DNA of 44,276 bases from Clostridium sp. (GTDB taxonomy: Bacteria; Bacillota; Clostridia; Oscillospirales; Acutalibacteraceae), in the NCBI GenBank assembly GCA_023663865.1, contig JAMPGU010000018.1:1-44276 (forward strand). The letters are read 5' to 3'. Numbering within the stretch: the stretch's first letter is position 1; every line of letters starts with the position of its first letter. This document shows positions 7,569 through 15,813 of the stretch, piece after piece. Position numbers and translations under genes: made by a program. The notes beneath the pieces were generated by a model that worked only from the letters and a program-made list of their open reading frames with translations, searched no databases and was not told the origin of the DNA.

Positions 7569-9635
7569 TTATTTTATAGGAACAAGCTCATAAAGCGCAC
7601 TGTCATTCCCTTTTAGATCAACTGCAAGCTCACCACTGACTGTTTCTTCATTTCCGCTCCACAATTCGGTGGCTTCATATTTTTTATTTTCTAAATCAAC
7701 ACTGAATTTTCTGTTTTTATTATCATAATTCAAAACTGCAATATACAGCTTTCCGTCTGCCTGAAGTTTAAATATATTGGCCGTACGATTTGACACATCC
7801 GTTATTACAGGTGTAAAAATTCCACCAAATCCGGCAACACGCATAACATTTTCATTTTTAAGCATTTCTGCAAAGCGTTTATGCGCCTCATCTGCATCAC
7901 CGTTTGGATGAACAAAATTATCGCCTGCAAGGAAGCTGGTTCCTGATATCACACCACTTGTAACCCTGCTTCTTGCCTCCTCCTCAGTTGCATCTGCCTC
8001 CCTGCCCCACACAACAATATGGTCAGGGTCCGTATAATCATAAAGCTTCTGCTCCCAAAATCCGTAGGTAACAGAATTCAAGGTATATTCTGTTTCTTCT
8101 ATATGATAATACGAATCACAGGCAAGACGTCTGCCGTTGGCATATTGATACGGAAAGGTGGGAGACATTGCAAGATTTATAAACATATCGTCGCCTATCA
8201 GTGCAACAAGATTACGCATAGCATAGTTATATGCCTGAATACCGGTTTGAATTTCTTTATTATAAAAATCACCTTCGAAGGAACCGTGAACAAGAAAATC
8301 AAGCTTTATATAGTCAAAGCCTGCTGCCTTAAATCTGCCGATAAAGCTTTCTGCCATAGCTTGTACTGCCGGATGCGTAACGTCAAGAGGATAGCAGCCG
8401 TCAACCTCATTGCCGTAATATGTTCCGTCACTTTTCTTTAATCGGATTTCTTCATATGTAACCGTATCATTTGTACCCGGAACATAGGTATTCTTCATAC
8501 CCTCTTCATCAATCCAGCTAACAAAAGGTCCCCAGTAAACACCTGCCTTCTGATTATTGGAATGACAATATTCAACAAAGCTTTTAAGCTCCTCTTCACT
8601 TAGGAAGTCCCAGCCTGAATCCAGATTTATATACACATCAGAACCGCTTTTCTGCCAAGCATCCTGCAAATTATCCTTAACATACTGCGATATGCCTACA
8701 GCTGTATCATAATTAATATCAAACTGAACACTTCCCCAGCTGTTCCAGCCAATCGGCACACGGTCTGTCACTGATTTCCTTTTAGGCTGTATTTCCGTAT
8801 TTGCCAAGGCAAATTCGTTTAAGCCCTCTTTCCAGTTATCATATACACCAATAAACATCAATGGAGAATCAACCGTCTCGCCGCTTATCATACCGTGAGG
8901 CTCTGTGCCGGTGCGTGGATCTGTTGCACCGCAATAAAGCTCTGCCTTTTGGATTTTACCGAAGCCACCGCTAAAGCACACACCGCTTTTCCATACATCG
9001 TGACCCAGCGAACCCAGAATAAGACCGCTGCCCTCATCCGGTGTAAAAAGAACACCGACCTCGTAGCTTACTGATTTTTGAAAAAGCTTTTTCACATTAA
9101 ACTGTGCCCAGCCATCATTATCAAAGGGCACCTCAAGTGAATTGCTCCATTTATAAGCACTGTTCTGCAAACCGCCATTTTCAATCAGCAGCGGTGAAAT
9201 ATAATTTGTCTGCACCGCACCGTTCTGTGACTGAATGGAAAGCTGCGTGGTAATATATTCTTTTTCATCATACAGATAAAATGACTGCACTAAATCGGCT
9301 AAACCTGATGAGGTCATTTTAACTGTTATTTTTTTGCCGCCGTCGATATCCTCACTCACTGCACTGAAATCGGTGTAATCGGATGATTTGATAATTCTTT
9401 CGCCTGCTTTATATGCACTTACGGCATTTTCAAATATGGTCACATCGCCTTTAGCTACAGAAAAGCATCCTTTTTCACAATCAAAATATAATGAATATTT
9501 ACCGCTCACAGCTGTCTCCTTTTGATTTAATGGTGCAAGCTCAACATTTCTCGGCACAATATATATCAGCAAGCAGGCACCTGCCAGCACAAGCAATACT
9601 GCCAAGACAACAATTATTTTTTTCAATATTTTCAT
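7569..9635 (-). CDS. Membrane-anchored alpha-galactosidase-like enzyme (GH36/clan GH-D)
   Basis: A 688-residue retaining alpha-galactosidase-type enzyme. Residues 1-27 (MKILKKI followed by a long hydrophobic run through LLIYIVP) form an uncleaved signal anchor; the Cys at 21 is inside the hydrophobic run, so a lipobox is unlikely. A beta-sandwich domain (about 40-280) precedes the TIM barrel, which begins VPIGWNSWGSVQFDINYD. The nucleophile is Asp446 in DYIKLDFLVHG. The acid/base candidate is Asp507 in GRRLACDSYYHI, fitting the RxxxD pattern of GH36. INLDSGWDF (about 336-344) is a further family block. The C-terminus (about 610-688) is a small beta domain. It is the only operon product with an export signal, so it probably trims galactose outside the membrane before uptake. 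Confidence 0.88.
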   Translation of the reverse strand: MKILKKIIVVLAVLLVLAGACLLIYIVPRNVELAPLNQKETAVSGKYSLYFDCEKGCFSVAKGDVTIFENAVSAYKAGERIIKSSDYTDFSAVSEDIDGGKKITVKMTSSGLADLVQSFYLYDEKEYITTQLSIQSQNGAVQTNYISPLLIENGGLQNSAYKWSNSLEVPFDNDGWAQFNVKKLFQKSVSYEVGVLFTPDEGSGLILGSLGHDVWKSGVCFSGGFGKIQKAELYCGATDPRTGTEPHGMISGETVDSPLMFIGVYDNWKEGLNEFALANTEIQPKRKSVTDRVPIGWNSWGSVQFDINYDTAVGISQYVKDNLQDAWQKSGSDVYINLDSGWDFLSEEELKSFVEYCHSNNQKAGVYWGPFVSWIDEEGMKNTYVPGTNDTVTYEEIRLKKSDGTYYGNEVDGCYPLDVTHPAVQAMAESFIGRFKAAGFDYIKLDFLVHGSFEGDFYNKEIQTGIQAYNYAMRNLVALIGDDMFINLAMSPTFPYQYANGRRLACDSYYHIEETEYTLNSVTYGFWEQKLYDYTDPDHIVVWGREADATEEEARSRVTSGVISGTSFLAGDNFVHPNGDADEAHKRFAEMLKNENVMRVAGFGGIFTPVITDVSNRTANIFKLQADGKLYIAVLNYDNKNRKFSVDLENKKYEATELWSGNEETVSGELAVDLKGNDSALYELVPIK

Positions 9636-9663
9636 AATACTCTCCCTGCTGATTTTCTATATC

Positions 9664-11031
9664 TTAACTTAACAAATCAAGCACCGCATTGTAATCATCA
9701 ATATCATAATTACCGGCAGAATTCTTTAATATATCAAACAAATCTGCCCTGCTGCCGTCAATCGTCTTAATATTTATTTTCTTAAATATCGGGTTAAGAC
9801 GATTTAAAAAGCGGAGGAAAACATCACCCTTAGGTGTACCCTCTTTAAAGGTTTGATTACCCTCAAACACACCGCGCACCAGCTCTGCAGCATAATTTTT
9901 CAGCAGCATCTTTTTGATGGATTTATCACATTTTATCCACAGCAGACGGCATACACCGCCCATAGTGATTTTATTTATAATTTTTCCGACCAGCTTTACA
10001 ATAGGGAATAATTTCTTTTTATCCCCCGCACCAAACCTGGATAAAATTCTTTCAGGATTATACTGCATATCCTCAAGCATATTCAGTATCATAGAATCAA
10101 ATAAATCAGAAAGATACTGCTTGCAGTCCTTACCATTGGTATCCCATTCAAAGTCAGGTGTTTCAATGCTCTTGATAATGGCCTTATTATCATCCGTAAT
10201 TGTAACATGCCTTATCACTGCAGGATCTGCAATTACAGCACCTGTACATACATCATAAAGCTTATTGCCCTTTTCTGTAACCTTTACATTGATACTTTGG
10301 TTGTGCATATGACCGGTAAATACCAAGTGTACACCCTCGTCAGCAAGTATGGTTGTAACCGCATCACTTTCACGCTGAACAGCAGATGGAACAACTGAGA
10401 ATATCGGCTGACCCGGAAGCAAGGGATAATGATTCATAGCAAACATAATCTGACCGTCATCACGAGCTTTTTTCGTCTGCTCCTTTATCCATTTAATATG
10501 CGCTTCGTCAAATTTTCTCTGTCCGTCATCTGCACCGTCATTATTAAGTGCCAGCAGTCTTACACCATCGCAAAGCTGTGCTACATATGACAGATGCTGT
10601 TTATCAACCGCAATGGCATCCTTAAAGCCAAAATCATAATACAAGTCGTACAGCTCCTCACGTCTTGTGGCATCCGGTGCAAGACGTACATTATCCTTAA
10701 ATGCAAAGCAGCCGTCATCCTCATTTTTAAAATCATGGTCGGCAGTTATAACATAAATCTTCTTACCTGCTGCTTTAAGCTCGTTCAGAAGCTCAATAAA
10801 TGCAAGATGACTTTCCTTTTCGCCATTAAATGACAAATCACCTGCAATAAACACAATGTCCGCCTCGTCTGCTTTTTTCAGCCAGTCAAAAACAGAACGG
10901 TTTATAGCTTCCGTTTCAGCAAAGCATTTCTGCTCAAATCGCATAAATTCATCATAGGCAGCTCCTTTTGCGCCCAAGGAATTCTTGAAATAATGTGTAT
11001 CTGTTATTAAGTAAAATTTTAAATTCTCCAT
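9664..11031 (-). CDS. Calcineurin-like metallophosphoesterase
   Basis: A 455-residue dimetal phosphoesterase, first gene of the operon. The metal-site motifs are in order: D11-x-H13 (LITDTHYF), GD at 64-65 plus Asn69 (AGDLSFNG), ADHD at about 97-100, NHYPLLPG (about 198-205) and FTGHMHN (about 233-239). The third motif reads ADHD rather than the common GNHD/E, replacing the usual metal- and phosphate-contacting Asn by Asp. The ~190 residues after the catalytic core are helical and uncharacterised. No signal peptide. An AGGAGA site precedes the ATG. In an operon of glycosidases it could remove phosphate from a phosphorylated sugar or act on a cyclic or lipid-linked phosphodiester; the substrate is inference. 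Confidence 0.88.
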   Translation of the reverse strand: MENLKFYLITDTHYFKNSLGAKGAAYDEFMRFEQKCFAETEAINRSVFDWLKKADEADIVFIAGDLSFNGEKESHLAFIELLNELKAAGKKIYVITADHDFKNEDDGCFAFKDNVRLAPDATRREELYDLYYDFGFKDAIAVDKQHLSYVAQLCDGVRLLALNNDGADDGQRKFDEAHIKWIKEQTKKARDDGQIMFAMNHYPLLPGQPIFSVVPSAVQRESDAVTTILADEGVHLVFTGHMHNQSINVKVTEKGNKLYDVCTGAVIADPAVIRHVTITDDNKAIIKSIETPDFEWDTNGKDCKQYLSDLFDSMILNMLEDMQYNPERILSRFGAGDKKKLFPIVKLVGKIINKITMGGVCRLLWIKCDKSIKKMLLKNYAAELVRGVFEGNQTFKEGTPKGDVFLRFLNRLNPIFKKINIKTIDGSRADLFDILKNSAGNYDIDDYNAVLDLLS

Positions 11032-11137
11032 CCTTTATCTCCTCTTCTAAATTGATTATGTTTGGTTTTTATATCCGAATTATTTTTCAGAACATGCGAT
11101 GCTGCAATAACCGTTACATCAGCTGATGCACAGCTAT

Positions 11138-11153
11138 AAATGACATATCATTT
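11138..11153. promoter_or_regulatory. Operator O2, near-perfect palindrome
   Basis: AAATGACATATCATTT differs at one base from the perfect palindrome at 11253-11268. It lies about 107 bp before the metallophosphoesterase start. On the minus strand a candidate -10 TATAAT (plus-strand ATTATA at 11163-11168) lies just upstream of it, so a bound repressor would sit over the early transcribed region of the glycan operon. No good -35 is seen for that promoter. Confidence 0.7.
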
Positions 11154-11237
11154 TGGCATTAAATTATATATTAAGAATATCATTTATTAATCATTATTTC
11201 AATTCACAGGTTTTACAAAAATCACCGCCGTTTATTG

Positions 11238-11266
11238 TTGACAATTCAAATTAAATGATATATCAT
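11238..11266 (+). promoter_or_regulatory. Sigma-A promoter of the GntR-type regulator gene
   Basis: A -35 TTGACA (11238-11243), a 17-bp spacer and a -10 TATCAT (11261-11266) precede the regulator start at 11283. The -10 lies inside the 16-bp palindrome 11253-11268, so occupation of the operator would block RNA polymerase directly, giving negative autoregulation. Confidence 0.75.
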
Positions 11267-11268
11267 TT
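11253..11268. promoter_or_regulatory. Operator O1, perfect 16-bp palindrome
   Basis: AAATGATATATCATTT reads the same on both strands. It overlaps the -10 of the regulator promoter and has a one-mismatch partner at 11138-11153. Paired sites in a divergent spacer next to a GntR-type gene are the classic layout for a local sugar-responsive repressor. Binding itself is inference. Confidence 0.8.
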
Positions 11269-11282
11269 TCACAGGTGATAAA

Positions 11283-12362
11283 ATGAAATTATATGAAAAA
11301 ATATATACAGAATTAAAAAGCCGTATCGCTTCAGGGGAATTTGATAACGGCAGACTTTTGCCCACTGAAAAAGCACTTCAGGAGGAATTCGAGGTCAGCA
11401 GAATAACAGTTAAGCAGGCATACAGCAAATTGTGTGAAGAAGGATTAATCGTAAGAACTGCAGGAAAAGGCACTGTCCTTGCAGATAAAAAGCACACGAA
11501 TGATAGTAAGAAGCTGATTGGTCTTATCCTCTGTGACTTCGACTCAACCTTTGGAGAAAGGCTGATTAAAAGCATTGAAGAAAATGCGCAAAAGCAAGGC
11601 TACAGCATTATTTTGAAAAGAAGCTTTGACGATCATAAAACAGAAAGCAAGGTACTGAATGAACTGCTGGAAATCGGTGTGAACGGCATCATCATTCAAA
11701 ACTGTCACGGTGATTTTACCAAAAACTTAATTGCACTTTCGGTTCAGGATTTCCCTCTTGTTTCCGTAGACCGTTACGCTAAAGGTTTATTAATTCCCTC
11801 CGTAACCTCAGATAATTTTTCAGCCAGTGTAAATGCCACGGAGCTTCTGATGAAAAAAGGACACAATCAAATTCTATTTGTATCCTCTAACCCAAAAAGC
11901 ACATCCACCTTAACGGAGCGTGCTGAGGGCTTTAAGCAGGCACATATCAATTTAGGCATATCACTGTCTGCCGATAATTTTATTACGGATTTAAAAAGCC
12001 CCATAACCAAAAGCAATACTGATATCGTCAGGGATATCGACATAATCAAAAGGCATATCAACAATAACAATATCACAGCAATCATTGCAGCCGAACGCTT
12101 TGCCGCAGAGCTTTGCGCCATAGCTGTTAAAGAAAGCAGAAAATCATTTCCGAAGGACTGTGAAATGATTTGCTTTGATTATGAAAATTTATTTTTATCC
12201 CAAAGCGATTATACCCATATTCTGCAGAATGAAGAAGAAATGGGAAAAGTGTGCATCGAACAGCTTATCAAAAAAATCAATAAGGAAGAAACAACGATGC
12301 GAAATATCATAAACTCCAAAATCATCTTGGGAAACTCTACAAAAAACGTAGAAACAATTTAG
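11283..12362 (+). CDS. GntR/LacI-hybrid transcriptional regulator (AraR-like architecture)
   Basis: A 359-residue sugar-responsive repressor. Residues 1-70 are a GntR winged helix (MKLYEKIYTELKSRIASGEF, then LLPTEKALQEEFEVSRITVKQAYSKL with the recognition helix, and a GTVLAD wing). Residues about 75-350 are a periplasmic-binding-protein-like effector domain of the LacI type (LIGLILCDFDSTFGERLIKSIEENA, then VDRYAKG, SVTSDNFSASVNATELLMKKGH). This combination is known from AraR of Bacillus. It is divergent from the metallophosphoesterase-led glycan operon and shares with it the two palindromes at 11138 and 11253, so it is the probable local repressor. The inducer is likely a sugar released by that operon; which one is unknown. 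Confidence 0.92.
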   Translation: MKLYEKIYTELKSRIASGEFDNGRLLPTEKALQEEFEVSRITVKQAYSKLCEEGLIVRTAGKGTVLADKKHTNDSKKLIGLILCDFDSTFGERLIKSIEENAQKQGYSIILKRSFDDHKTESKVLNELLEIGVNGIIIQNCHGDFTKNLIALSVQDFPLVSVDRYAKGLLIPSVTSDNFSASVNATELLMKKGHNQILFVSSNPKSTSTLTERAEGFKQAHINLGISLSADNFITDLKSPITKSNTDIVRDIDIIKRHINNNNITAIIAAERFAAELCAIAVKESRKSFPKDCEMICFDYENLFLSQSDYTHILQNEEEMGKVCIEQLIKKINKEETTMRNIINSKIILGNSTKNVETI

Positions 12363-12364
12363 AC

Positions 12365-12485
12365 AATCAGGGATTTGCTGACGCCTGATGGTGTTTTTTA
12401 ACGAAATTATAGCTGAAAAGATGATGATTTTAAGCAACACTGCGTTATGACACCTCAGCTTTTCTGCAAATCCCTGATTTTTTCA
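12365..12485 (+). terminator. Long hairpin with T-tract, probable terminator of the regulator gene
   Basis: AATCAGGGATTTGC (12365-12378) pairs perfectly with GCAAATCCCTGATT (12466-12479), followed by a T run (12478-12483). The arms are 14 bp and the loop is 87 nt with partial internal pairing. The T-tract supports termination on the plus strand. The unusually long loop means an embedded structured RNA or small insertion in the terminator is possible. Confidence 0.6.
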
Positions 12486-12558
12486 CAGCCTTATCATTTA
12501 TTTTAGAAAATTTTATCTAATATTTACACTATAGACTAAGCATATTTAGGTTGTTCTA

Positions 12559-12588
12559 TTGACTTGGCAAAATAAATTGTTATATAAT
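12559..12588 (+). promoter_or_regulatory. Sigma-A promoter of the polysaccharide cluster
   Basis: TTGACT (12559-12564), an 18-bp spacer, and TATAAT (12583-12588) match the consensus well. Transcription would begin near 12595, about 65 bases before the polymerase ATG at 12661. This rules out the in-frame TTG at 12559 as a start codon. Confidence 0.8.
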
Positions 12589-12660
12589 AGTCATTATATA
12601 ATATATAAATTTAAACAAGACTCGTACTATTTATCGGTTACGTTATACGGAGAAAGTATT

Positions 12661-13794
12661 ATGACCTATGTATTTTTACTTATTTTTGCAGTATTTATAT
12701 GTGCTTATATTGCACAATATTCAAAACGGCAAGCAGTTGCTGCAGGAATGTCTCCTTATGGTGAAAGCAGTAAATTATATAAAGGCTCAGCACTTATATT
12801 TTTCGTACTTGTTGTTTTTTTATTGATACTGTTTTCTGCCTTCAGAACCAGCTACAATGATACCGGCTTATATATTCACGCTTTTAATTTGCTTGATACA
12901 ACCATAAGTGACTATATCCATAGCGGAATCACATGGAAGAGTAATATCTTTTTTAATTTAATGCAGATTTTTATTAAACAGTTTATCTCGGATGATCCTG
13001 CATATCTTGTATTTATTGCAACTGTTATCCCTATGGTGTCGTTCCTGCTATTCTTTTATAAAAAATCAGAATGGTTCGGAGACTGCGTATTCTTATTTTT
13101 AGCAATGGGACTGATGTTCTTTTCTATGGGTGCAATGAAGCAGTTTATTGCTATTGGTATCGGTGTTTGGTCCATTCACTTTGCATCAGAAAGAAAATGG
13201 ATTAGATTTATTTTAGTTATATTTGTTGCTATGATGTTTCATAAATACGCCTTTTTCTACCTAATTGTTGTATTATTCTTAAAGGATGATATATGGTCCT
13301 GGAAATCGGTTGTTATGCTTGCTGTCGTTGTTGGAATCGGCTTCTTCTTCGGAACATTTGCAGAGGGCTTTTTAGAGTCAACAGAGGATATTGCCGATGG
13401 ATATGATATGTCCTATATGGAGGAAGGCGTAAGTATTTTCAGAGTACTTGTCTATGCTGTACCATCCATACTATCCTTAATGTGCAGAAAGTATATCAAC
13501 GATAATGCTCCGCAGTTTATAAAGATTTGTATAAACCTTGGTATTGTAACATTTTTAATGGTTACTCTTGCATTTTTCGGTGGTGCAATAATATTTACCA
13601 GAATTGCCTATTATCTCGAACCATTAATGTATATCGGACTTATATGGACTCTTAAAAATTGCTTTGAGGGCAAAGCAAAAACAATCGTAAACTTAGGTTA
13701 TTTTCCGGCATTTATTTTCTACTTTATATACAATGATTTCATTCATATGGAATTCTATTTCAGAAGTCTTATTGAAAAATTCAACACTTATTAA
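12661..13794 (+). CDS. EpsG-family polysaccharide polymerase (Wzy-like)
   Basis: A 377-residue polytopic membrane protein with roughly ten hydrophobic segments, beginning MTYVFLLIFAVFICAYIA. The segment FSAFRTSYNDTGLYIHAF near residues 58-75 resembles the periplasmic loop after TM2 in EpsG/O-antigen polymerase proteins, and MKQFIAIGIGVW (about 158-169) is another typical block. It is predicted to join repeat units on the outer face of the membrane. The ATG at 12661 follows GGAGAAA with good spacing and lies downstream of the promoter at 12559. It is the first gene of the twelve-gene cluster and is followed 17 bp later by a GT4 gene. Confidence 0.82.
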   Translation: MTYVFLLIFAVFICAYIAQYSKRQAVAAGMSPYGESSKLYKGSALIFFVLVVFLLILFSAFRTSYNDTGLYIHAFNLLDTTISDYIHSGITWKSNIFFNLMQIFIKQFISDDPAYLVFIATVIPMVSFLLFFYKKSEWFGDCVFLFLAMGLMFFSMGAMKQFIAIGIGVWSIHFASERKWIRFILVIFVAMMFHKYAFFYLIVVLFLKDDIWSWKSVVMLAVVVGIGFFFGTFAEGFLESTEDIADGYDMSYMEEGVSIFRVLVYAVPSILSLMCRKYINDNAPQFIKICINLGIVTFLMVTLAFFGGAIIFTRIAYYLEPLMYIGLIWTLKNCFEGKAKTIVNLGYFPAFIFYFIYNDFIHMEFYFRSLIEKFNTY

Positions 13795-13811
13795 TGGGAG
13801 GGTGAAATAAT

Positions 13812-14915
13812 ATGGCAGTAAGAGTACTGCAGGTACTTCACGGTATGAACCGCGGCGGAGCCGAAACTCTTGTTATGAATATTTACAGAAATATTGACAG
13901 AGAAAAGGTACAGCTTGATTTTATTGTACATACAAATGCCAAATGCGATTACGATGATGAAATTGAACAGCTTGGCGGCAGGATATACCATTGCCCTGAA
14001 TACAAAATTATTAACCATAGCTCCTATACAAAATGGTGGAATCGCTTTTTCTCAACACATAAGGAATATAAAATTATTCACAGTCATCTTGACAGCTGTG
14101 CAAATATACATTTAAGAATTGCTAAAAAATATGGATTGATTACAATTGCACACTCGCATAGTACAAAAGAAGGCAATGGTATTACAGCAAAGGTTAAAAC
14201 TCTTCTAAAAAAAGATTTCAATTCCTGCTGTGAATATAAGTTTGGCTGTTCTCAGGCTGCTAATGAGTGGCTTTATGGTACGGAAGCAGTTAATGCAGGC
14301 ACGTGTTATGTAATACAAAATGGTGTTGACACTTCTGTATTTAATATAAATCCTGTACATCGTGCCAAAATCAGAGAAGAGTTTGATTTAGGTAATTCTT
14401 TGGTGCTTGGTCATATCGGAAGAATGGACGATAATAAAAATCAAATCTTTATAATAAAACTCTTACAGGAGATGCTTAAAAAAGGTATTGATGCTAAGCT
14501 GCTTCTTGTAGGATGTGGCGTTAATACAAGCGTCCTTAAAGAGTACACTAAAAACAATAAATTATCAGACAAAGTTATTTTTACAGGACTAAGAAGTGAT
14601 GTGGACAAGCTGCTTAATGCAATGGACATATTTGTGTTCCCCTCAATTTATGAAGGCTTACCTGTAACCCTTATTGAGGCTCAGGCAGCAGGACTTCCCT
14701 GTATTATTTCAGATACAATTACAGATGAGGTTTGTATTACGGATTTGGTACAAAGAATTTCTCTTGACAAATCGCCTGCATATTGGGCAGAAGAGGTTTT
14801 GAAATATCAGCATTTTAACAGTTATGATACCTCGGAGCAAATCAAAGCTGCCGGGTTTGATATTAAAGGAACTGCTCTATGGCTTCAAAATTTCTATTTA
14901 ACAAAATCTGAGTGA
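13812..14915 (+). CDS. Glycosyltransferase family 4 (CapM/EpsF-like)
   Basis: A 367-residue GT-B enzyme that would transfer a nucleotide-activated sugar to the growing lipid-linked unit at the inner membrane face. The N-terminal Rossmann half starts VLQVLHGMNRGGAETLVMNIY (glycine-rich acceptor loop). HSHLDSCANI is near residue 95. The C-terminal half has LGHIGRMDDNKNQ (about 200-212) and the E-x7-E nucleotide-sugar motif in EGLPVTLIEAQAAGLP (about 282-297). AGGGTGAAATAAT precedes the ATG. It sits between the polymerase and a GT2 gene. Sugar donor cannot be told from sequence. Confidence 0.9.
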   Translation: MAVRVLQVLHGMNRGGAETLVMNIYRNIDREKVQLDFIVHTNAKCDYDDEIEQLGGRIYHCPEYKIINHSSYTKWWNRFFSTHKEYKIIHSHLDSCANIHLRIAKKYGLITIAHSHSTKEGNGITAKVKTLLKKDFNSCCEYKFGCSQAANEWLYGTEAVNAGTCYVIQNGVDTSVFNINPVHRAKIREEFDLGNSLVLGHIGRMDDNKNQIFIIKLLQEMLKKGIDAKLLLVGCGVNTSVLKEYTKNNKLSDKVIFTGLRSDVDKLLNAMDIFVFPSIYEGLPVTLIEAQAAGLPCIISDTITDEVCITDLVQRISLDKSPAYWAEEVLKYQHFNSYDTSEQIKAAGFDIKGTALWLQNFYLTKSE

Positions 14916-14925
14916 GGTGAAAAGT

Positions 14926-15804
14926 ATGCCAACACTAACAATATTTACCCCTGCATACAACAGGGCATATTCTATACATCTGTGCTATGAAAGTCTTTGC
15001 CGCCAAACCTGCAAAGACTTTGTATGGCTTGTAGTGGATGATGGTTCAACGGACGATACTGCCCAGCTCATTAAAAAATGGCAGCAGCAGGATAACGGCT
15101 TTGAAATTCGTTACATATATAAAGAGAATGGCGGTATGCATACCGCACATAATACCGCTTATGAAAATATCAACACAGAGCTAAATGTATGTATTGATTC
15201 CGACGATTATATGACCGATAACGCAGTAGAATTAATTCTAAATTGCTGGAAGGAGCATAAGGCTGAAAAGCTTGCCGGTATCATTGCCCTTGACATTGAC
15301 ACCAAGGGTAAGGTTATAGGCAAAGAACTCCCTAAAGATATAGATACTACAACACTCATTGGTTATTATGAAGGCGGAGGCGCAGGCGATAAAAAACTGA
15401 TTTATCGTACTGATGTTATTAATTCTGTTCCTGCGTATCCGGAATTTGAGGGTGAAAAATATGTAGGACTTGCATATAAATATCACCTTATTGATAAAAA
15501 GTATGAGTTGTTTATCTTAAATGAGCCTGTATGCATTGTTGAATACCGTGAAGATGGCTCAAGCCTGAATATGTACAAGCAGTACCTGAATAATCCAAAG
15601 GGCTTTGCCTTTTACAGAAAAAATGAAATGCTTTGCACAACGTCAAAGAAACGTTGCTTTATCGAATGCATCCACTATGTTTCAAGCAGCATCATCTCTA
15701 AAAATAAGCATTTCCTTAAAGAATCACCTAAAAAGTTATTAACACTTTGTGCTATCCCTTTTGGATGCATACTCACAGCCTATATTAAATATAAAACGAA
15801 ATGA
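14926..15804 (+). CDS. Glycosyltransferase family 2
   Basis: A 292-residue GT-A enzyme. It opens TLTIFTPAYNRAYSIHLCYESL; the donor-binding motif VVDDGSTDDT lies at about 37-46 and the metal-binding DSDDY at about 90-94. I chose the ATG at 14926 because GAGGTGA lies six bases before it; the in-frame GTG at 14917 is inside that ribosome site. The C-terminal hydrophobic segment (LLTLCAIPFGCILTAYI) may anchor it to the membrane. It lies between GT4 and acetyltransferase genes. Confidence 0.9.
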   Translation: MPTLTIFTPAYNRAYSIHLCYESLCRQTCKDFVWLVVDDGSTDDTAQLIKKWQQQDNGFEIRYIYKENGGMHTAHNTAYENINTELNVCIDSDDYMTDNAVELILNCWKEHKAEKLAGIIALDIDTKGKVIGKELPKDIDTTTLIGYYEGGGAGDKKLIYRTDVINSVPAYPEFEGEKYVGLAYKYHLIDKKYELFILNEPVCIVEYREDGSSLNMYKQYLNNPKGFAFYRKNEMLCTTSKKRCFIECIHYVSSSIISKNKHFLKESPKKLLTLCAIPFGCILTAYIKYKTK

Positions 15805-15813
15805 GGTAAACAA

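Larger units (their letters stand above)
12363..12660 (+). other. Intergenic region between regulator and polysaccharide cluster
   Basis: This ~300-bp stretch holds the long hairpin at 12365-12485, an AT-rich spacer, the promoter at 12559-12588 and the ribosome site GGAGAAA before the ATG at 12661. I see no gene in it. Confidence 0.7.

Noticed and set aside
7569..9635. GH36-type enzyme as a cleaved lipoprotein
   Set aside because: The Cys at residue 21 is within the hydrophobic run, and the membrane segment continues after it, so a signal anchor fits better.
12559..12660. TTG at 12559 as the start of the polymerase gene
   Set aside because: It lies in the -35 box of a good promoter, upstream of the likely transcription start. 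The ATG at 12661 has a proper ribosome site.
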